Assembly (NCBI GenBank): GCA_035509915.1
Contig: DATKIB010000024.1
Coordinates: forward strand, 1-47,630
Direction: 5' to 3'
DNA: 47,630 nucleotides
Origin: Bog-564 sp035509915
Lineage (GTDB): Bacteria; Actinomycetota; Acidimicrobiia; Acidimicrobiales; UBA8190
In this document: piece after piece, positions 31,465 through 38,794 of the stretch
Layout of the letters: each line of letters opens with the position of its first letter
How positions within the stretch are numbered: the stretch's first letter is position 1
Notes under the pieces: generated by a model
Database searches by the model: none
Told to the model about the DNA's origin: nothing
What the model saw: the letters and a program-made list of their open reading frames with translations, nothing else
Program-made: the position numbers and the translations under genes

Positions 31465-32535
31465 ATGGAACTGCCCGTGATGCCGCCGGTAGCGCCGATG
31501 CTCGCCAAGCTTGCGCGTGAGCTCCCGACAGGAGAGGGACTTGTCTACGAGCCGAAGTGGGATGGTTTTCGGTGCATCGTGTTCAGGGACGCCGACGAAG
31601 TGGAGCTCGGCAGTCGCAACGAGCGACCGCTCACACGATACTTCCCCGAGCTGATCGGGCCCCTTCGAGACGACCTTCCTGCCAAGGTCGTGCTCGACGG
31701 TGAGATCGTCATCGCCGGCCCGAACGGGCTCGAATTCGAGGCGCTCCTCCAGCGAATTCATCCTGCGCAGTCACGAGTGTCGATGCTGGCCGAGACGACG
31801 CCGGCCTCGTTCGTGGCCTTCGACATCCTCGCGCTCGACGGTCGAGACCTTCGTCGAACCCCTTTCGGCGAGAGACGTTCCCTGCTCGAGAAGTGCCTCT
31901 CAGCGGCGAAGCCGCCGATAAGGCTCACACCTGCCACCTCCGACCCCGCGGTTGCACGGGATTGGTTCGCGCGCTTCGAGGGAGCCGGCCTCGACGGTGT
32001 GGTCGCCAAAGGGATCGATCTGCCCTATCGGGAGGACGAGCGGGTGATGATCAAGGTCAAGCACGAGAGGACGGCCGACTGCGTGGTGGCAGGATTCCGG
32101 TGGCACAAGTCGGGTGGCGTGGTGGGGTCGCTGCTCCTCGGCCTCTACGACGACACCGCAAGGCTCCACCACGTTGGAGTCGCGGCCTCGTTCACCACGG
32201 CACGCCGTCGCGAGCTGCTCGAGGAGATCGCTCCCTACCGGGTCACGTCGATCGACGGACACCCCTGGGAGGGGTGGGCGGAGCCCGAAGCGCGAGCAGG
32301 CGCCGGTAGGAAGCCCGGCGCGCCGTCGCGCTGGAACGCCAAGAAGGATCTGAGCTTCGAACCCCTCTCACCGCAGCTCGTGTGCGAAGTCTCCTACGAC
32401 CATCTGCAGGGCACGCGATTTCGCCACGCCACGACCTTCCGCAGCTGGCGCCCGGACCGCAAGCCCGAGTCCTGCACGTACGCTCAGCTCGAGGCGGTCG
32501 TGCCCCAGGAGCTCGAGGCGGTGTTCGGCGCCTGA
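31465..32535 (+). CDS. ligC: ATP-dependent DNA ligase, LigC type
   Basis: A 356-residue two-domain ligase that seals nicks using ATP. The adenylation motif I is E-P-K31-W-D-G-F-R with Lys31 as the nucleotide acceptor. Motif III is F-V-A-F-D-I-L-A-L-D-G, motif IV D-G-V-V-A-K, and motif V M-I-K-V-K-H. The OB domain follows, ending in R-F-R-H-A-T-T-F-R-S-W-R. The length and W-D-G-F-R variant are those of actinobacterial LigC, a back-up ligase for end joining and base-excision repair. It lacks polymerase and nuclease domains. Convergent with the stand-alone LigD-type polymerase gene (9 bp between stops) and 2.7 kb from Ku. The start ATG has no clear Shine-Dalgarno. An inverted repeat (31430-31446) lies just upstream. 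Confidence 0.93.
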   Translation: MELPVMPPVAPMLAKLARELPTGEGLVYEPKWDGFRCIVFRDADEVELGSRNERPLTRYFPELIGPLRDDLPAKVVLDGEIVIAGPNGLEFEALLQRIHPAQSRVSMLAETTPASFVAFDILALDGRDLRRTPFGERRSLLEKCLSAAKPPIRLTPATSDPAVARDWFARFEGAGLDGVVAKGIDLPYREDERVMIKVKHERTADCVVAGFRWHKSGGVVGSLLLGLYDDTARLHHVGVAASFTTARRRELLEEIAPYRVTSIDGHPWEGWAEPEARAGAGRKPGAPSRWNAKKDLSFEPLSPQLVCEVSYDHLQGTRFRHATTFRSWRPDRKPESCTYAQLEAVVPQELEAVFGA

Positions 32536-32544
32536 GATGCAACA

Positions 32545-33567
32545 TCAATCCGGATCGCGCCTAGCCCGGCTCGGAGCGACACGGCGTGGCTCCCCCCGCT
32601 GTTTGGCGAAGTGGGGGGGCCAAGGCGCATCTCCGAGGCCCTCGGCCTGGTCGCGCTCGGCCAGGTCGAGCAGCGGGGTGAGATCACAGCGCCGGTCGTC
32701 GATGCCTCGGGCGGGGTCTCCTCGTTCGGCAAAGCGGGCGGGGACAGTCGCGATCGTGAGGTCACCGGGTTCCACGTCGAGAACCTCCTCCCACTCGAGT
32801 GGGCAGGAGACCCGGCCCTCGGGGTTTGCTCTCACCGAGTAGGCGGACGCCACCGTCCGGTCCCGGGCGTTCTGGTTGTAGTCGATGAAGACACGCGCCC
32901 CGCGTTGCTCCTTCCACCAGGCGGAAGTCGCGATGTCGGGCATGCGCCTCTCGACCTCGCGTGCCAGGGCGAGCGCTGCTCGGCGTACGTCGGTGAAGCC
33001 CCAACGGGGCTCGATCGGGACGTTTACGTGCATCCCCCGAGAGCCCGAGGTCTTCGGGAAGCCCACCATGCCGTGCTCCTCGAGCACTAGGCGGGCTTCT
33101 AGGGCTGTCACCCGGACCGCGTCGAAGGGCACCTCAGGTTGGGGGTCGAGGTCGATCCGCAGCTCGTCTGGATGGTCGACGTCGCTGCGACGCACGGGCC
33201 ACGGGTTGAGGTCCAGGCACCCGAGGTTCGCGGCCCACAGGATGTGGGCCACGTCGACCGGACAGAGCTCGGCGGCGCTGCGGCCGCTCGGGAAGCTGAC
33301 CGTGACTGTCTCGATCCAGTCGGGACGGCTGCTCGGGACACGCTTCTGGTAGAAGTACGGCCCCTCGGCTCCGTCCGGGTACCGCTTGAGTACGGTCGGC
33401 CGTTCTCGCACCCCTCGAAGCGCTCCTGGCCCGACAGCCTCGTAGTAGCGCACCAGGTCGAGCTTCGTCTCCCCGCGAGCCGCGAAGAACACCTTGTCCG
33501 GGTTCGACACTCTGACGGTGCGGCCGTCCACCTCGATGTCGACAGGGGGAGCGCTCTTGGGCACCAC
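32545..33567 (-). CDS. Stand-alone LigD-type polymerase (primase-polymerase) domain
   Basis: A 340-residue archaeo-eukaryotic primase-type polymerase corresponding to the PolDom of LigD. Catalytic aspartates D139 and D141 lie in R-I-D-L-D-P-Q-P. Other landmarks are the N-terminal S-N-P-D-K-V-F-F, Y-F-Y-Q-K-R, L-N-P-W-P-V-R and K-T-S-G-S-R-G-M-H-V. In NHEJ it adds ribonucleotides, fills gaps and stabilises break synapsis together with Ku. No ligase or phosphoesterase domain is fused, unlike mycobacterial LigD. GTG at 33567 starts the protein; the C-terminal 30 residues are Arg-rich and variable. It is convergent with ligC and divergent from the HhH-PHP gene, so the end-joining genes are on both strands, not one operon. 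Confidence 0.92.
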   Translation of the reverse strand: MVPKSAPPVDIEVDGRTVRVSNPDKVFFAARGETKLDLVRYYEAVGPGALRGVRERPTVLKRYPDGAEGPYFYQKRVPSSRPDWIETVTVSFPSGRSAAELCPVDVAHILWAANLGCLDLNPWPVRRSDVDHPDELRIDLDPQPEVPFDAVRVTALEARLVLEEHGMVGFPKTSGSRGMHVNVPIEPRWGFTDVRRAALALAREVERRMPDIATSAWWKEQRGARVFIDYNQNARDRTVASAYSVRANPEGRVSCPLEWEEVLDVEPGDLTIATVPARFAERGDPARGIDDRRCDLTPLLDLAERDQAEGLGDAPWPPHFAKQRGEPRRVAPSRARRDPD

Positions 33568-33666
33568 TAGATGTTGGCACGATGTTGGCTCGCGTTCGAC
33601 GACGACGGCCAGGACGCTCGGGCCTGAGCGGGGCGCATGTCTTCACACGGCTCCGCCGGGGCTCGA

Positions 33667-33672
33667 TAGGTT
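33667..33672 (+). promoter_or_regulatory. -10 box of the HhH-PHP gene (leaderless type)
   Basis: TAGGTT ends exactly 7 nt before ATG 33680 and no Shine-Dalgarno intervenes. Confidence 0.5.
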
Positions 33673-33679
33673 GGCACGC

Positions 33680-34696
33680 ATGGAGCCTGTCGATGCCTTG
33701 CGACGCATCGCGTACCTTCTCGAGCGAGATCGCGCGGAGTCCTACAAGGTCAGAGCGTTCAGGCGCGCCGCCGCTTCCATCTCCGAGATCGAGCCAGGCA
33801 GATTGCGAGAGCTCGCCGCCTCACGGCGCCTGCGCGACCTCCCTGGGATCGGTGACACCACGGCACGCGCCGTGGCCGAGGCCCTTGCCGGGGAGCTTCC
33901 GTCGTACCTACAGGCTCTCGAAGCTCACGAGCGCCCGGTCCTCGAAGGCAGGGCGGCGGAACTGCGCGGGGTGTTGACCGGCGACTGTCACAGCCATTCC
34001 GAGTGGTCAGACGGAGGGAGTCCCATCGACGAGATGGCGAGTGCAGCGCGCGATCTCGGCCACAGCTTTCTCGCTCTCACGGATCACAGCCCGCGACTGA
34101 CTGTCGCCCACGGGCTCGACCGCGACCGGCTGCTGCGTCAGCTCGATGTGGTGCAGGGGCTCAACTCGTCCATGGCACCTTTCCGGATCCTCACCGGCAT
34201 AGAGGTCGACATCCTCGAGGACGGCTCGCTCGATCAGGATGAAGACCTGCTCGCTCGCCTCGACGTCGTGGTGGCGAGCGTCCACTCGAAGCTGAAGATG
34301 GAGCGGGCGGAGATGACCAGACGGATGGTGAGCGCCATAGAGAACCCTCACACGGACATTCTCGGGCATTGCACCGGAAGGATCCTCGTGGGGCGCGGCC
34401 GACCGGAATCCAAGTTCGACTCCCAAGTCGTGTTCGAGGCGTGCGCGCGCACGGGCACTGCTGTGGAGATCAACTCGCGGCCCGAGCGACTCGATCCTCC
34501 TCCGTTACTCCTGAGCGAGGCCCTCGATGCCGGATGTGTCTTTGCGCTGGACACCGATGCCCATGCACCTGGACAACTCGAGTGGTTGGTCAACGGCTGC
34601 GCCCAAGCCGCGGCGGCCGGGGTCCCGAACGACCGAGTAATCAACACCCTCCCGACCGGCGAGCTGTTGGAGTGGGCATCTGCTCACGCCTCATAG
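33680..34696 (+). CDS. Helix-hairpin-helix/PHP phosphoesterase (PolX-like without polymerase core)
   Basis: A 338-residue protein. Residues 1-80 resemble the 8-kDa DNA-binding domain of family X polymerases (A-L-R-R-I-A-Y-L-L-E, Y-K-V-R-A-F-R-R-A-A, then the HhH L-P-G-I-G-D-T-T-A). Residues 100-330 are a PHP metallo-phosphoesterase with every ligand block: D-C-H-S-H-S-E-W-S-D, L-T-D-H-S, G-I-E-V-D-I-L, S-V-H-S-K, G-H-C-T and D-T-D-A-H. Bacterial PolX has the order 8-kDa, polymerase palm/fingers, PHP; here the nucleotidyltransferase core is absent. PHP domains of PolX are 3'-5' exonucleases or phosphatases, so a DNA end-trimming role is reasonable. It sits between the NHEJ polymerase and Ku genes. 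TAGGTT 7 nt before the ATG suggests a leaderless mRNA. Confidence 0.87.
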   Translation: MEPVDALRRIAYLLERDRAESYKVRAFRRAAASISEIEPGRLRELAASRRLRDLPGIGDTTARAVAEALAGELPSYLQALEAHERPVLEGRAAELRGVLTGDCHSHSEWSDGGSPIDEMASAARDLGHSFLALTDHSPRLTVAHGLDRDRLLRQLDVVQGLNSSMAPFRILTGIEVDILEDGSLDQDEDLLARLDVVVASVHSKLKMERAEMTRRMVSAIENPHTDILGHCTGRILVGRGRPESKFDSQVVFEACARTGTAVEINSRPERLDPPPLLLSEALDAGCVFALDTDAHAPGQLEWLVNGCAQAAAAGVPNDRVINTLPTGELLEWASAHAS

Positions 34697-35124
34697 GGCC
34701 GGCCGTCGGTACTGCTGAAGGCGCCTCGGTCGTAGAGAGCGAGAGCCTCCTCCACTACTGCAACGGACGTGTCGCGAGCGCTCGAAGAGGAACGCGCGAT
34801 CAGCCCGTGAACGTAGATCGCAAGGCCCACGAGCGCCTTGCTGGGGTCCCTCGCGAGCAGGGGGGTGGGCTCACTCTTCGTGTCGAGCTCGGATGTCTCG
34901 AGCAGTGCGCGGCGCAGCCCCAGGAGGCCCGAGCAAGCCCCTGGCGGTTCCACGCCCGTGAAGCGGAGCCAGGCGCTCAGTGCGAGGGGCAGGGAGAGGT
35001 TGCCCTCTGCGAGGTCGTCGCGGGTCATCAGGGCCAAGCCGAACCCGGCATGACACGCGAATCGACGAACTGCGTCTCGCTCGGCGACAGACGACTCGGC
35101 CACATGCATCTCGGTCGGGCGCAC
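34684..35124 (-). CDS. Unrecognised protein between HhH-PHP and Ku genes
   Basis: A 146-residue soluble, helical-looking protein I cannot assign to a family. The sequence is Ala/Leu/Ser-rich with two cysteines, in R-F-A-C-H-A-G-F and G-A-C-S-G-L-L-G. No membrane helix or signal is seen. GTG 35124 has a strong AAGGGAGG Shine-Dalgarno, which selects it over an ATG five codons downstream and over upstream starts that would run into the Ku promoter. The last 13 bp overlap the end of the convergent HhH-PHP gene. Divergent from ku across 136 bp, it may share regulation with it; a link to end joining is only guilt by position. Confidence 0.65.
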   Translation of the reverse strand: MRPTEMHVAESSVAERDAVRRFACHAGFGLALMTRDDLAEGNLSLPLALSAWLRFTGVEPPGACSGLLGLRRALLETSELDTKSEPTPLLARDPSKALVGLAIYVHGLIARSSSSARDTSVAVVEEALALYDRGAFSSTDGRPYEA

Positions 35125-35203
35125 GATCGAACCTCCCTTCGCAGCCAGTGTCGCAAGGGGGTGTGACGGAGTGGTGGATCGTGCGTGATTCCTGGTCAGG
35201 GCG

Positions 35204-35231
35204 TTGCCGAGAGCCGCTTTGTGGGTACATA
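35204..35231 (+). promoter_or_regulatory. Candidate ku promoter
   Basis: TTGCCG (35204-35209), a 16-nt spacer, then TACATA (35226-35231), 30 bp before the ku ATG. Confidence 0.4.
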
Positions 35232-35260
35232 CTTGGGTGCAAGCCACACAGGAGGTCCCA

Positions 35261-36325
35261 ATGGCTCGCGCCATATGGACTGGCTCGCTCAGCTTCGGCC
35301 TCGTGAGCGTGCCGGTCGGGCTTTACTCGGCCACAGAGGACAAGACCGTCCATTTCCACCAGCTCCAAGCTGGCACGGCGGATCGCGTCCGCAACCGGCG
35401 CGTCAACGAGCGCACCGGCGACGAGGTCGAGTACCACGAGATCGTGAAGGGTTACGACGTGGGCGACGGCCAGTTCGTGGTCGTCACCCAGGAGGAGCTG
35501 GAGGCTGCGGAACCCGACAAGTCGCGGACCATCGACGTCACTGACTTCGTCGAGCTCGACGAGATCGACCCCATCTACTTCCAGCGCACCTACTACCTGG
35601 CCCCACAGGGAGAGCAGGCGCGGCGTGCGTACGCGCTCCTTCTGAAGGTGATGGCGGATACCAAGAAGGTGGGCATTGCCACCTTCGTCATGCGCAACAA
35701 GGAGTACCTGGTGTCGCTCCGACCGGGCGACGATGTGCTCGTCCTCGAGACGATGTTCTTCTCCGACGAGGTACGGGACCCTAGGTCCGAGATCGAAGGC
35801 GTCCCCGTGGACGCGGATTTCTCCAAGCGCGAAGTGGAGACTGCCAAGCTTCTGATCGACTCGATGACCGCCAAGTTCGATCCCCAGAATTATCGTGACA
35901 GCTACCGAGAGCGCGTCGAGGAGCTGATCGAGCGCAAGCGTGCAGGCGAGGAGATCGTCGTGGAACCTGCGCCGAGGGCCCCCGCGCGCCTGGTCGACCT
36001 CGCGGATGCACTGGAGCGCAGCGTCGAGGCGGCGAAGAGCCGTCACCGGGCTGGCCAGCCGGGGCCCTCTAACCGACGGGAATCCGCGTCGCGAGGCGCG
36101 CAGTCGGCCCGTGCGCAGGCGACCCGTGCGGCGTCGACGGGGGCGCAGTCATCGCCGCCTGCCAAGCTGCGGCCCGCGGGAGCGGATCTGTCGGAGATGA
36201 GCAAGGCGGAGCTCTACGACAGGGCCACCGAGCTCGATCTTCCCGGTAGGTCGAAGATGAGCCGCGAGGAGCTCGAGAGCGCGCTACGTGCGGCGAACAG
36301 CTCTCGTCGCAGACGCGCCTCGTAG
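35261..36325 (+). CDS. ku: Non-homologous end-joining protein Ku
   Basis: A 354-residue Ku homodimer subunit that encircles double-strand ends and recruits LigD/LigC and the polymerase. The start M-A-R-A-I-W-T-G-S-L-S-F-G-L-V-S-V-P-V is the Ku hallmark. The beta-barrel core extends to about 255, with Y-Y-L-A-P-Q and V-L-E-T-M-F-F typical. A 60-residue Ala/Ser/Arg linker leads to a C-terminal SAP/Rho-N-like module (about 310-345) with M-S-K-A-E-L-Y-D-R-A and G-R-S-K-M-S-R-E-E-L, seen in other actinobacterial Ku proteins and probably DNA-binding. ATG 35261 has GGAGG at 35251-35255. A TTGCCG/TACATA promoter is seen upstream. It converges with the F420-type reductase gene. Confidence 0.96.
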   Translation: MARAIWTGSLSFGLVSVPVGLYSATEDKTVHFHQLQAGTADRVRNRRVNERTGDEVEYHEIVKGYDVGDGQFVVVTQEELEAAEPDKSRTIDVTDFVELDEIDPIYFQRTYYLAPQGEQARRAYALLLKVMADTKKVGIATFVMRNKEYLVSLRPGDDVLVLETMFFSDEVRDPRSEIEGVPVDADFSKREVETAKLLIDSMTAKFDPQNYRDSYRERVEELIERKRAGEEIVVEPAPRAPARLVDLADALERSVEAAKSRHRAGQPGPSNRRESASRGAQSARAQATRAASTGAQSSPPAKLRPAGADLSEMSKAELYDRATELDLPGRSKMSREELESALRAANSSRRRRAS

Positions 36326-36338
36326 CCCGCGGTCTGCC

Positions 36339-36755
36339 TCAGCTCTCGGCGACCAGCTCGACCACCGGTATCACACGTTCGGTTTTGCTCTGGTACTCGG
36401 CGAAACCTTCGTAGCGGCTGGCCTGCTCGGCGAAGATCCGGTCGCGTTCGGCTCCTGAGATGGGCCGGGCCTGCGCACGGTACTGGCCGGTCCCTACCTC
36501 CACCATCACACCGGGATTGGCGACGAGGTTGTGGTACCAGTCGGGGTTGGTGTCAGCGCCTGCCTTGGACGCGAACACGAAACGACGCCCGTCGAGGTCC
36601 AGGTACATCATCGGGTTCACCCGCCCCTGACCGGTCCTTGCCCCCTTCGTGTGGAGCAGGAGCAGGGGGGCGCCGTCGAACTGGCCCCCGACCCTGCCCT
36701 CGTTTGACCGGAATTCCTCGATGATCTTGCGATTCCAGTCACCCACGTCCGTCAT
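36339..36755 (-). CDS. Nitroreductase/deazaflavin-dependent (Ddn-like) oxidoreductase
   Basis: A 138-residue split beta-barrel protein of the Ddn / F420-dependent nitroreductase family. Characteristic segments are W-N-R-K-I-I-E-E-F-R-S-N, L-L-L-L-H-T-K-G-A-R-T-G, a cofactor-phosphate loop with V-F-A-S-K-A-G-A, and N-P-D-W-Y-H-N-L-V-A-N-P. It is expected to use reduced coenzyme F420 to reduce quinones or other electrophiles. ATG 36755 has a GGGAGG Shine-Dalgarno and is preferred over an upstream start 18 nt earlier. With the LLM-class oxidoreductase at 37819 it suggests that the organism makes F420. It lies convergent with ku and divergent from the DUF2277 gene. Confidence 0.9.
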   Translation of the reverse strand: MTDVGDWNRKIIEEFRSNEGRVGGQFDGAPLLLLHTKGARTGQGRVNPMMYLDLDGRRFVFASKAGADTNPDWYHNLVANPGVMVEVGTGQYRAQARPISGAERDRIFAEQASRYEGFAEYQSKTERVIPVVELVAES

Positions 36756-36825
36756 GGCTCGCCTCCCTCGCACGGCGCCAGGTCTCTACCTGAGGCACGC
36801 TACCGGTGGCTCCGCCCGTGACGTG

Positions 36826-36835
36826 CAGGCGCCTG
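36826..36835. promoter_or_regulatory. 10-bp perfect palindrome abutting a -10 box
   Basis: CAGGCGCCTG is a perfect palindrome immediately before TATTCT (36836-36841), so a protein bound here would cover the promoter of the DUF2277 gene. Short, so chance is possible. Confidence 0.3.
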
Positions 36836-36841
36836 TATTCT
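36836..36841 (+). promoter_or_regulatory. -10 box of the DUF2277 gene (leaderless type)
   Basis: TATTCT, with TG extension, ends 8 nt before ATG 36850; there is no Shine-Dalgarno. Confidence 0.4.
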
Positions 36842-36849
36842 GCGCCTCC

Positions 36850-37104
36850 ATGTGTCGCAACATCACCACGCTGCGCGGGTTGGAACCGCGGGCCACCCCC
36901 GAGGAGATCGAGGCTGCCGCGCGCCAGTACGTGCGCAAGGTCAGTGGAGTGCAGGCAACCTCCGCGCGTACCGAGCCCGCCTTCGAGGCGGCAGTCCGCA
37001 AGGTCGCTCACGCCACCGCCGAGCTTCTCGCCGGGCTCCCACCACGCCATCAGCCTCCCCCGACCCTTCCGCCGCTCAGGCGAGTGAGCGGCGTGCGAGG
37101 GTGA
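36850..37104 (+). CDS. DUF2277 family protein
   Basis: An 84-residue protein matching DUF2277 over its first 70 residues: M-C-R-N-I-T-T-L-R-G at the start, then P-E-E-I-E-A-A-A-R-Q-Y-V-R-K-V-S-G. The family is small, soluble and uncharacterised, widespread in actinobacteria. The C-terminal 20 residues are Pro/Arg-rich and not conserved. Its stop codon is at the very edge of the tandem repeat block that begins at 37104. The upstream TATTCT box and absence of a Shine-Dalgarno suggest leaderless translation. Divergent from the Ddn-like gene. Confidence 0.85.
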   Translation: MCRNITTLRGLEPRATPEEIEAAARQYVRKVSGVQATSARTEPAFEAAVRKVAHATAELLAGLPPRHQPPPTLPPLRRVSGVRG

Positions 37105-37182
37105 ACTCCAGTCAGCCCGGTCAGGCCAGTAACTCCAGTCAGCCCGGTCAGGCCAGTCAGGCCAGTCAGGCCAGTCAGGCCA
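37104..37182 (+). repeat. Nested tandem repeat (27-bp x2, then 9-bp units)
   Basis: A 27-bp unit occurs twice without change (37104-37130, 37131-37157). It is followed by CAGGCCAGT at 37158-37166 and 37167-37175 and a truncated CAGGCCA to 37182. The 27-mer itself ends in the 9-mer, so the array has grown by slippage at two scales. It lies between the convergent DUF2277 and membrane-protein genes and touches both stop codons. On the minus strand each 9-mer carries TGA. It is not a CRISPR: units are adjacent with no spacers. Confidence 0.9.
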
Positions 37183-37588
37183 GGTGCACGGCGTCCTGCA
37201 CCCCCAGGGCCAGGACCAGCACCATCACCACCGCGTAGATCCCGCTGATCGCCCAGCGCCAGCGGTGGTTCGCCACCCAGAAGCGCCGGAGAGCGACGAC
37301 GTCGAACACCAGGGCCACCACCGCAATCGGGAGCCCGATGGCCGGGCCTACGCGGGCCGCAGCTCCGAGCGCCGGCGTCACCACGGGCAGCACTACGTAG
37401 CTGAGGAGGCACCGGAGCCCCGAGAGGGCGATCGACACGTTGAACATGCGGTGCGCAGCTGCTTCGCCGTCGGCTGCCGCCTTGGAATCCGGGCGCTGCT
37501 CGGGGACGAGCAAGAGCCGGCGCACCACCGGCTCGGCCCGCTCCAGACGCGCCTGGCGCCCCCGGACCGCGAGGGCGCTATCCGCCAC
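37175..37588 (-). CDS. Unrecognised three-helix membrane protein
   Basis: A 137-residue protein. Residues 1-45 are Arg/Ala-rich and cytoplasmic. Three hydrophobic helices follow at about 51-72, 80-98 and 111-133; the last contains V-V-M-V-L-V-L-A-L-G. It starts at GTG 37588 with a GGAG-containing region ahead and ends in D-A-V-H-L-A at a TGA contained in the first bases of the tandem repeat, so a change in that repeat could alter the C-terminus. The helical pattern resembles small uncharacterised actinobacterial membrane proteins; no function can be given. Divergent from the LLM oxidoreductase across 230 bp. Confidence 0.65.
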   Translation of the reverse strand: MADSALAVRGRQARLERAEPVVRRLLLVPEQRPDSKAAADGEAAAHRMFNVSIALSGLRCLLSYVVLPVVTPALGAAARVGPAIGLPIAVVALVFDVVALRRFWVANHRWRWAISGIYAVVMVLVLALGVQDAVHLA

Positions 37589-37654
37589 CGAAGCTCCGGA
37601 CGGGGCGGTGGGGGAGGTTCACGTCTTCCACGCTAGGGCCTGGCTCACCCGCGT

Positions 37655-37723
37655 ATCGAGTCGCCACCGGCCTTTAGGCGGTGGCGGGACCTGGCGTGCC
37701 CGCCGATCGAGTCGCCTTCCGGC
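37655..37723 (+). other. Long intergenic region: strong hairpin plus direct repeat
   Basis: The 230-bp gap 37589-37818 is the largest in the window. It contains a direct repeat, ATCGAGTCGCC followed by CCGGC, at 37655-37671 and 37706-37723 (51 bp apart). It also contains a strong hairpin at 37662-37686: CGCCACC pairs with GGTGGCG and, after one bulged G, GCC pairs with GGC around a TTTA loop. It is upstream of both divergent genes. No T-run follows, so it is more likely a regulatory structure than a terminator. Confidence 0.5.
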
Positions 37724-37818
37724 GCGGGCGGCGTGATCGCCTGGCGCGCCTCGAAGCGCCCACGTCAGGATGTCGCCCGGCTCGTGATGCCGGAGTCGCA
37801 CCCACACCCGGAGGTCCC

Positions 37819-38766
37819 ATGGCCCATCCACGCCGTTTTCGCTTCGCTGCTCAGCTGTCGAAGGCACCCGAGTGCACCGCCAGCTCTTGGTCAGCTCAGG
37901 CTCGCAAGGCCGAGGACCTCGGGTACTCGGCGATCCTCATGCCGGACCACTTCGACGATCAGCTCGCCCCCGTGCCCGCCCTTGCGGCCGCGGCCGCTGC
38001 CACCGCGCGGATCAAGATCGGTGCGCTCGTCTTCGACAACGACTACCGCCATCCGTTGCTCCTCGCCAAGGAGGCCGCCACGTTGGATGTCCTCTCCGAC
38101 GGCCGTCTCGAGCTCGGTATCGGCGCCGGGTGGATGAAGAGCGACTACGACCAGTCGGGGATCTCCTACGACCCGCCGGGTGAGCGCGTCGAGCGCTTCG
38201 AGGAAGGTGTGAGGGTCCTGAAGGGACTCTTGGAGACCGAGGGACCCTTCTCCTTCGCCGGAAAGCACTACGAGATAAGCGACCACACCGCCACTCCGCG
38301 ACCCGTCCAACGTCCCCGCCCTCCGATCCTCATCGGTGGCGGCGGGAAGCGCGTCCTGTCCTTCGCTGCCAGGGAGGCGGACATCGTCGGCGTCAACGTC
38401 AACTTGCGCTCCGGGTTCGTGGGCCAGGAGGCCGCCGCGGATGCCACACCGGACGCGACGCGACGGAAGGTCGGGTGGGTGAGGGATGCCGCCGGCTCCC
38501 GCTTCGACGACCTCGAGCTCAACACGCTCATCGGCTTCGCCGTGATCACCGACGAGCCCGAGAAGATTCTCGAGCCCCTGGCATCCGGCTTCGGGATCGA
38601 CGCGGCGGATGTGCCCCACGTGCCGCTCGCGCTGGTCGGGTCGGTCGAGGCGATCGAGGAGGAGCTGCGCTGGCGGCGAGAGGAGTACGGGTTCTCCTAC
38701 TTCGCGGTCCAGAGCGATGCCTGGGAGACCTTGGGTCCGGTGGTCTCGCACCTTGCAGGCACCTGA
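37819..38766 (+). CDS. F420-dependent LLM-class oxidoreductase (TIGR03621-like)
   Basis: A 315-residue luciferase-like TIM-barrel enzyme expected to use coenzyme F420. Typical blocks are A-R-K-A-E-D-L-G-Y near residue 30, M-P-D-H-F-D-D, L-S-D-G-R-L-E-L-G-I-G-A-G-W near 95-110 and P-P-I-L-I-G-G-G-G-K-R near 170. These match actinobacterial F420-dependent LLM oxidoreductases rather than FMN monooxygenases. The substrate is unknown; relatives oxidise alcohols or reduce enones. ATG 37819 has GGAGG five bases upstream. It converges with the HtrA-like gene, 28 bp apart. Together with the Ddn-like reductase it points to F420 metabolism in this organism. Confidence 0.9.
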   Translation: MAHPRRFRFAAQLSKAPECTASSWSAQARKAEDLGYSAILMPDHFDDQLAPVPALAAAAAATARIKIGALVFDNDYRHPLLLAKEAATLDVLSDGRLELGIGAGWMKSDYDQSGISYDPPGERVERFEEGVRVLKGLLETEGPFSFAGKHYEISDHTATPRPVQRPRPPILIGGGGKRVLSFAAREADIVGVNVNLRSGFVGQEAAADATPDATRRKVGWVRDAAGSRFDDLELNTLIGFAVITDEPEKILEPLASGFGIDAADVPHVPLALVGSVEAIEEELRWRREEYGFSYFAVQSDAWETLGPVVSHLAGT

Positions 38767-38794
38767 CACCTGGCCCGCGATGCCGCCGAGCCCT

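Noticed and set aside
32545..33567. Mobile-element or defence-type primase-polymerase
   Set aside because: Its motifs match the LigD polymerase domain, and LigC and Ku are adjacent, so a repair role explains it.
37104..37182. CRISPR array
   Set aside because: Units are directly adjacent, 27 or 9 bp long, and have no spacers or cas genes nearby.
37050..37412. Minus-strand frame ending in G-L-T repeats
   Set aside because: It only reads the tandem repeat in an alternative frame; the upstream part is an Arg/Gly/Pro shadow of the membrane-protein gene.
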